DNA from: Pseudomonadota bacterium
GTDB lineage: Bacteria; Desulfobacterota; Desulfobacteria; Desulfobacterales; RPRI01
Assembly: GCA_018817425.1 (NCBI GenBank)
Contig: JAHITX010000055.1
Coordinates: forward strand, 1 to 36,593
DNA length: 36,593 nt
Direction of reading: 5' to 3'
In this document: positions 31,484 through 36,593 of the stretch, piece by piece
Position numbering within the stretch: the first letter of the stretch is position 1
Layout: every line of letters begins with the position of its first letter
Position numbers and translations under genes: made by a program
Notes under the pieces: generated by a model
Seen by the model: only the letters and a program-made list of their open reading frames with translations
What the model was told of the DNA's origin: nothing
The model's database searches: none

Positions 31484-31542
31484 TGAGCCACTTTCAAAAC
31501 GTTTCAGTTTAGTCAAGCTCAAGGCTGGAGAAAAATTCAACC
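31484..31542 (-). repeat. Foldback repeat, copy D (59-bp remnant, inverted)
   Basis: Plus-strand TGAGCCACTTTCAAAACG is the right-hand end of the element in inverted orientation. Similarity to copies A-C continues through the inner arm (AAAATTCAACC) and stops 11 bp before the stop codon of receptor copy 2. It lies precisely between that stop and the yfiR remnant. Confidence 0.85.
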
Positions 31543-31553
31543 GCTTTAAACTA

Positions 31554-33626
31554 TCAAAAATGCCAGGTTGCCTTTATGTAGAATGCGCGTTCCACCTCAT
31601 ATGTTGCATAGTTTAAGTAGTCTTCTTTAAATTCCTGGTGCTGACTGTCAAAAATATTTTGCCCCACAAGAGATATTTCAAAATTTTCAGCAGGCTTCCA
31701 TCCCAGACGGGCATCAACCATACTATAGCTATTAACGTCTGAATCCGAAAGATCGTCTACATAACGAAGCCAAAGGTCAAGCTCAAGATTCATGGGAAGA
31801 TCCATGTTGGATTGAAAAGAGAATTGATGCCTTGGTGCTTCGCCGGAAGAGTCTTCCGTGGGTTCCGACAGGTTTACATGTAAAAAGGAATAAGCCGGTT
31901 TGATTTTCCACCATGAAAGAGGTTTTAATTCAGCAAATGCTTCTATGCCATATGTGTGTCCTTCATTATCGTTAGAAATTGCAATGGGCAATACAATATG
32001 AGGTACACTGGAATTGAGCTCAGAAAACGGGGTATTATAATTATGTGATCTAAGATCTTTATATCTGTTGTAGAATGCTGCAATATCGATTGAAGCTGAT
32101 TTGCTTATCTCATTGCGATATCCCATCTCATAGGCATAAAGGCTCTCCGGCTTGAAATCTCCAGTGGCAATATTTGAAATAACCATGGGAAGACCGGATG
32201 GATTTTGAGGAGTACCGGGTGGAATTACGAAGAGATTAGTATGCACATCATTTTCTATTCTTGAAGGGGTTCTTACCGCCCTTGAAAATGATGCCCATAT
32301 GGAGTTGTGTTTGTCCGGAGTCCAGAGTGTCCGGATATTGGGTTGGAATTCAAAGCCGCTGTAATCATTGTGTTCAAACTTTGCGCCAAGAGTCAGTCTC
32401 AGATGATCTTGCACTATTGTAATATCATCTTGAACAAATGCGCTTAAAATGTCATCAGTGCGGTTTTCAGGGTCAACTATTACAATGGGGGAGGAATTTG
32501 TTTCAAAGCTTATAAGCCGGTACCCGATACCCCATATAATTTCATGTTTCTCCCGAGGAGAAAACCGGTGTTGAAAATCCAGATCGTAAGTATCTGTTGT
32601 GTTACTGAGTGCTGTCTGTTCTATTCTCGCTCTGTCGTAATATATCTGTAGCTTCATATCCGATGTGTTTGATATAAACCGTTCCCAGCTGGCCAGAAAG
32701 TTTACGCCATCGGATTTGGCATCTTCATTAAAAGTTTGCGAATATGGTGGGGATATATCAGGAAAAGTCATTGTTTGTCCATCGTCCGAACGATAGTGGT
32801 TTCCTTCAAACAAAACAGAATCCGTTGCCGTTGGAGTCCAATCTGTTTTAAATCCAATTGTATAAATATCCCAGTCATCTGCAGCGTCGCGTCCCGATGT
32901 TAATTTGGATTCATCTCTGTCTGCATATTTACCAAAGATACGGTAGCAAGCATTTTCTCCAAGTGAATCACCGAAGCGAAAATTTCCGAATCCTCTTTCT
33001 TCCTTTCCGGCTCCGGCGCTTACAAGTCCACCCTTTGTATCATAGGTGCTTTTTGTGATGATATTTATAACACCGTTTACCGCATTTGCTCCCCACAAAG
33101 CAGCACCTGGTCCACGGATTACTTCTATTCTGTCGATATCTTCAAGAACTGTATCCTGAATATTCCAGAAAACACCGGAATAAAGAGGAGAATAAACCGA
33201 ACGCCCATCCATTAATACAAGCAGCTTATTTGCATATCGGCTATTGAATCCACGCGATGATATGGCCCACTTGTTTGCATCAATTTTGGCAACCTGTAAT
33301 CCCGGAACCATACGAAGAGCATCGGCAATAGAGGTTACACCGGAGCGCCTGATATCTTCCTGTGTGATAACAAAAGCGGCTGCGGCGGTATTTGCTAATG
33401 TCTGGCTTTTTCTTGCGCCCGTAGTAATTTCGATTTCCATCAGATCCCGGATACTCAGTTCTGTGAGGTCGCCTGAAGATATTTCATCCGCATGACATGT
33501 ACCGACCAATGCTGTGCATGGAAACAAGGCTGAAGCAATACATAGCAGGATAAAGATTAATTTCATAATCAGGAAAATATTTAAATATTTTCCTGATTTT
33601 CTCAGAAGAAGGCAACTTTTTAACAT
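31554..33626 (-). CDS. TonB-dependent outer-membrane receptor, copy 2
   Basis: 690 residues with AAGGATG before the ATG. The same layout as copy 1: basic N-region, signal peptide (MKLIFILLCIASALFPCTAL), DLTELSIRDLMEIEITTGAR, plug with ITQEDIRRSGVTSIADALRM and DRIEVIRGPGAALWGANAVN, then the barrel ending FYIKATWHF. Sequence is close to copies 1 and 3 in the plug and inner strands and differs most in extracellular-loop-like segments, as expected for paralogues with altered ligand or phage exposure. Its downstream yfiR partner is reduced to a remnant, so it may now depend on the other copies. Confidence 0.9.
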   Translation of the reverse strand: MLKSCLLLRKSGKYLNIFLIMKLIFILLCIASALFPCTALVGTCHADEISSGDLTELSIRDLMEIEITTGARKSQTLANTAAAAFVITQEDIRRSGVTSIADALRMVPGLQVAKIDANKWAISSRGFNSRYANKLLVLMDGRSVYSPLYSGVFWNIQDTVLEDIDRIEVIRGPGAALWGANAVNGVINIITKSTYDTKGGLVSAGAGKEERGFGNFRFGDSLGENACYRIFGKYADRDESKLTSGRDAADDWDIYTIGFKTDWTPTATDSVLFEGNHYRSDDGQTMTFPDISPPYSQTFNEDAKSDGVNFLASWERFISNTSDMKLQIYYDRARIEQTALSNTTDTYDLDFQHRFSPREKHEIIWGIGYRLISFETNSSPIVIVDPENRTDDILSAFVQDDITIVQDHLRLTLGAKFEHNDYSGFEFQPNIRTLWTPDKHNSIWASFSRAVRTPSRIENDVHTNLFVIPPGTPQNPSGLPMVISNIATGDFKPESLYAYEMGYRNEISKSASIDIAAFYNRYKDLRSHNYNTPFSELNSSVPHIVLPIAISNDNEGHTYGIEAFAELKPLSWWKIKPAYSFLHVNLSEPTEDSSGEAPRHQFSFQSNMDLPMNLELDLWLRYVDDLSDSDVNSYSMVDARLGWKPAENFEISLVGQNIFDSQHQEFKEDYLNYATYEVERAFYIKATWHF

Positions 33627-33724
33627 AACTCATCCTTTTCGATTCAAATAATAAATGTCATAAATATTGAACTCCTCTATTTATGAGTGTATATATATAC
33701 ATTCGATAGCTTTTTATAAGTTAT

Positions 33725-34324
33725 TCAATTTATAATTCTTCTTGCAAGTGCCAAAAGGTCCGACCTGATTTTCAGATTGGATTTTTCGGCTGTTTTTAAG
33801 TTAATATCAAAACGTATTTTATTTTCTATCCTTACAAATCCTATGTTTCCTCCGTTACCCACAAAATTATTCATATCGCTTACAGTAAGTATTTCTTTGT
33901 TTTTTACTGCATTTAAAATGCTGATAAGATTATTTTTCTCTGAAGCGCTTATAAAAACAACCTGGCAGTTATTAATTTCTTTAATGTTTGACAATAATCT
34001 TACAGCCAGTTTTCTGCCCTTTATGATTTTTCCTTCAATAGCTAAAAGTTCTTCAATAATTGGATTACTGCCAAGTACGCCTATTACAAACGATTGGGAT
34101 GAGGTATCTTTACTTTCTGTGGCAGGCCAGTCGACAAATTTGGCAAAATTATAAATAAATGCCGCCTTTAGTTTGGATTCCGTATTTAAAGATTCCGATG
34201 CATAACTCAATGACGAAGAAATCGATACGGATATCATAAGGATAAGGATTACCCATAGGATATATTTTGAAACCTGATTAGTTGTAAATACCTTATAATA
34301 TTTAATTTGATTATGTATAATCAT
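33725..34324 (-). CDS. YfiR-like periplasmic protein (DUF4154), copy 2
   Basis: 199 residues as called from ATG 34324; the homologous start in copy 1 corresponds to a point about 16 codons downstream where the ATG has been lost. The signal peptide core (KYILWVILILMISVSISSSL) is followed by KLKAAFIYNFAKFVDWPA, VIGVLGSNPIIEELLAIEG, CQVVFISASEKNN, LTVSDMNNFVGNGGNIGFVR and the conserved tail LKIRSDLLALARRIIN. It follows receptor copy 3 by 21 nt, so the two are co-transcribed. Role as in copy 1: probably a periplasmic regulator linked to the receptor. Confidence 0.82.
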   Translation of the reverse strand: MIIHNQIKYYKVFTTNQVSKYILWVILILMISVSISSSLSYASESLNTESKLKAAFIYNFAKFVDWPATESKDTSSQSFVIGVLGSNPIIEELLAIEGKIIKGRKLAVRLLSNIKEINNCQVVFISASEKNNLISILNAVKNKEILTVSDMNNFVGNGGNIGFVRIENKIRFDINLKTAEKSNLKIRSDLLALARRIIN

Positions 34325-34345
34325 TTAAGTATGATATTTATGCTG

Positions 34346-36445
34346 TTAAAAATGCCATGTTATCTTAAAATAAATTGTACGTTCCACCTCGGTAGAAACT
34401 AAATTTAAAACCGAGTCATTAAACTCCTTGTGCTGGTTGTCAAAAATATTCTGTCCTGCAAGAGATAATTCAAGGTTTTGAGTAGGCTTCCACCCTAAGC
34501 GGGCATCCACCATGCAATATCCATCAATATTTATAACCGGCAGATCGTCAACAGTACGTAGCCACAGGTCAAGCTCCAGATTCATGGGAAGGTCCATGTT
34601 GGACATCAAAGATAGCTGATGTCTTGGTGCCGCCTTATCAAGTGGTTTAATAGAAAAGTAACTTGGAGATTTTGTAATGTTAATATGCAAAAAGGAATAA
34701 GCCGGTTTGATTTTCCACCATGCAATTGGTTGCCATTGCCCATATACTTCTATGCCATAAGTATGTCCATGAGCATCGTTGTCAAGCAATATGGGTGCTA
34801 CAAGATGAGACGGAAGAGGATCAGATTCAAAAAATACAGCCGTAAAATCCAAATTGGTTGATCTAAGATTATTATATTTATTATAGAAAGCGGTGATATC
34901 CATTGAAATTGAGTCACTTATCTGATTTCGGTAGCCTATTTCATAGGCATATAGGATCTCGGATTTAAGATTATCATTGGGAATATTTTGTATAAGAATG
35001 GGGAGCCCTGATGAGTTTGGAGGAATGCCGGGAGGCAGTACAGAAAAATTAGCTTTTCCATTACTTTCGGCTCTTGAAGGGGTTCTTGTTGCCCTTGAAA
35101 AGGACGCCCATATAGAGTTTTGTTTATCAGGTGTCCATAGTGCACGTATATTAGGCTGGAATTCAAAACCTGTATAGTCATTGTATTCAAATTTTGCACC
35201 AATGGTTAACCTCAGATAATCTTCAAATATTTTTATATCATCCTGTACAAACGCACTTAAAAGATCATCGGTGCGACTGTTCGGATCAATAGATACATTG
35301 CTGGAAGGCTTTATATTATCTTTTGTAAGACGGTATCCGAGCCCCCATATAGTCTCATGATCTTTTAATGGGGAAAACCGGTGTTGAAAATCCAAATCGT
35401 ATGTATCTCTTGTTTCGCCAACTATAGACAGATTTTGTTTTGTTCTGTCATAATATAATTGAAGAATCATGTCCGATGTGTTCGATAAAATACTTTGCCA
35501 TCTTACAAGAAAGTTTATGCCTTCGTTGTTATTATCTTCTACTAAAGTTGTTGAATAGGGCGGTGTCAAGCTTGAGACAGTTGTTGCCGAGCCGCTATCC
35601 GTACTGGAATTATTTGCCTGAAACATCACAGAATCAGTTGCTGTCGGATTCCAGTCAGTTCGAAATCCTAAAGTATAAATATCCCAGTCATCTGAGGCAT
35701 CACGTCCCGATGAATATCTGAATTCATCTCTGTCGGCATATTTGCCAAAGATGCGGTAGTATGCATTTCTACCAAGCGTATCGCCGAAACGAAAACTACC
35801 AAACCCTCTTTCCTCTTTTCCGGCTCCCACGCTTATAAGCCCGCCAGTTGTATCTTTGGCGTTTTTGGTGATTATATTTATAACTCCGTTTACGGCATTC
35901 GCACCCCATAGAGCTGCGCCGGGCCCTCGTATTACTTCTATTCTGTCAATATCATCAAGAAGGGTGTCCTGGATATCCCAGAATGCAGAAGTGTATAGAG
36001 GAGAGTAAAGTGTGCGTCCATCCATAAGCACAAGCAGCTTATTGGAAAGTCGGCTGTTGAATCCGCGAGATGATATGGCCCACTTGTTTGCATCGATCCG
36101 GGCAACCTGCAATCCGGGAACCATGCGCAAAGCTTCAGGAATACTGGTTACCCCGGAGCGTCTGATATCTTCCTGCGTAATTACAAAAGCGGCAGCAGCA
36201 GTATTTGCAAGTGTCTGACTTTTTTTGGAACCTGTGGTAATTTCAATCTCAATTTCCATTAACTCCCGGATGCTTAATTCTGCAAGATCATCGGTGGATA
36301 TTGTTTCAGCATAGCACGCACCTATCCACACCGTACCAGGCAAAAAAGTTAAAGATATAAATAACAAAATCCCGATAAATTTAAGAAGCAAGGTACTTTT
36401 TGTATCTTTTGCTGTCTTTTTTATAAGCAGGCTATTATTTTGCAT
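34346..36445 (-). CDS. TonB-dependent outer-membrane receptor, copy 3
   Basis: About 699 residues from ATG 36445 (MQNNSLLIKKTAKDTKSTLL). A longer reading from 36469 would begin inside the foldback repeat, so I reject it. Signal peptide around LLKFIGILLFISLTFLPGTV, then DLAELSIRELMEIEIEITTG with an extra IE relative to the paralogues, plug ITQEDIRRSGVTSIPEALRM, DRIEVIRGPGAALWGANAVN, and a barrel ending IYFKITWHF. It is the first gene of the array. The foldback element copy C ends 11 bp before its start, leaving little room for a native ribosome site; AAGAG 8 nt upstream straddles the junction. Confidence 0.88.
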   Translation of the reverse strand: MQNNSLLIKKTAKDTKSTLLLKFIGILLFISLTFLPGTVWIGACYAETISTDDLAELSIRELMEIEIEITTGSKKSQTLANTAAAAFVITQEDIRRSGVTSIPEALRMVPGLQVARIDANKWAISSRGFNSRLSNKLLVLMDGRTLYSPLYTSAFWDIQDTLLDDIDRIEVIRGPGAALWGANAVNGVINIITKNAKDTTGGLISVGAGKEERGFGSFRFGDTLGRNAYYRIFGKYADRDEFRYSSGRDASDDWDIYTLGFRTDWNPTATDSVMFQANNSSTDSGSATTVSSLTPPYSTTLVEDNNNEGINFLVRWQSILSNTSDMILQLYYDRTKQNLSIVGETRDTYDLDFQHRFSPLKDHETIWGLGYRLTKDNIKPSSNVSIDPNSRTDDLLSAFVQDDIKIFEDYLRLTIGAKFEYNDYTGFEFQPNIRALWTPDKQNSIWASFSRATRTPSRAESNGKANFSVLPPGIPPNSSGLPILIQNIPNDNLKSEILYAYEIGYRNQISDSISMDITAFYNKYNNLRSTNLDFTAVFFESDPLPSHLVAPILLDNDAHGHTYGIEVYGQWQPIAWWKIKPAYSFLHINITKSPSYFSIKPLDKAAPRHQLSLMSNMDLPMNLELDLWLRTVDDLPVINIDGYCMVDARLGWKPTQNLELSLAGQNIFDNQHKEFNDSVLNLVSTEVERTIYFKITWHF

Positions 36446-36455
36446 AATACACTCT

Positions 36456-36593
36456 TGAGCCAGTTTCAAAACGCCCCATTTTGGCCGATCTCTGCGTTGG
36501 GCTCAAATTTCAATCCTCGAAATACTAAATGTATTCCTGTGGTTGAAATTTTCGCCCGCCTTGAGCTTGACCAAACTGAAACGTTTTGAAAGT
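36456..36593 (+). repeat. 144-bp foldback repeat, copy C (cut by the window end)
   Basis: 138 bp visible, identical in start and layout to copies A and B (two differences from B). It occupies the upstream region of receptor copy 3, so any promoter for the array lies within it or beyond it. On the minus strand its transcript would form the receptor leader. Confidence 0.9.

Noticed and set aside
36446-36469. Upstream ATG giving receptor 3 eight extra residues
   Set aside because: That start codon lies inside the foldback repeat and has no ribosome site; the next ATG at 36445 gives a normal signal-peptide N-terminus.
11539-36593. CRISPR array interpretation of the repeated 144-bp sequence
   Set aside because: Copies are thousands of bases apart, much longer than CRISPR repeats, and have no spacers or cas genes.

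Overview
The window looks like chromosome from an anaerobic, fairly AT-rich Desulfobacterota (deltaproteobacterial) bacterium, probably a sulfate-reducer-like Desulfobacterales. That placement is inference from gene content: a four-subunit 2-oxoacid:ferredoxin oxidoreductase (korDABC), a 4-hydroxybenzoyl-CoA-reductase-type molybdenum enzyme with the extra [4Fe-4S] loop, a sigma-54 activator, folE2, and tandem TonB receptor/YfiR modules. No rRNA, tRNA, CRISPR array or intact transposase gene was seen.

Region 1 (1-3.2 kb) is accessory DNA. It holds a 5' fragment of a group II intron abutting the terminator of a mazEF-like toxin-antitoxin pair, a stretch without a convincing gene, a higBA-like pair whose toxin has a premature stop eight codons before its usual end, and a DUF5661-like small protein. 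Both TA pairs have clear promoter/operator sequences.

Region 2 (3.2-15.5 kb) centres on molybdenum metabolism. A sigma-54 enhancer-binding protein is divergent from an hcrCAB operon that has its own -24/-12 promoter and phased upstream half-sites. Next come a membrane PAS/GGDEF diguanylate cyclase, a modABC molybdate (or tungstate) transporter and a divergent XRE-type regulator with a periplasmic-binding-protein-like domain. The transporter plausibly feeds the molybdenum enzyme. Behind it lie decayed fragments of a short-chain dehydrogenase and of a TPP enzyme.

Region 3 (15.7-22.3 kb) carries a SurA-like chaperone lacking the PPIase domain, then a minus-strand cluster: radical SAM protein, korD, korA, korB, korC, hemW. 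Region 4 (22.5-28.5 kb, plus strand) is core housekeeping: mltG, a possible small RNA, psd, leuB, asd, greA, rpoZ, folE2.

Region 5 (28.5-36.6 kb, minus strand) is a tandem array of three paralogous TonB-dependent receptors, two intact yfiR-like genes and one 31-codon yfiR remnant. It appears to have grown by duplication.

The most interesting non-genic signal is a dispersed 144-bp foldback (MITE-like) element with imperfect 29-bp terminal inverted repeats. There are two full copies (11539, 24468), one copy running off the right end (36456), and one 59-bp remnant (31484) lying where a yfiR copy was truncated. A second small intergenic repeat (20.8 and 25.8 kb) forms hairpins whose arms differ by a compensatory base-pair change.
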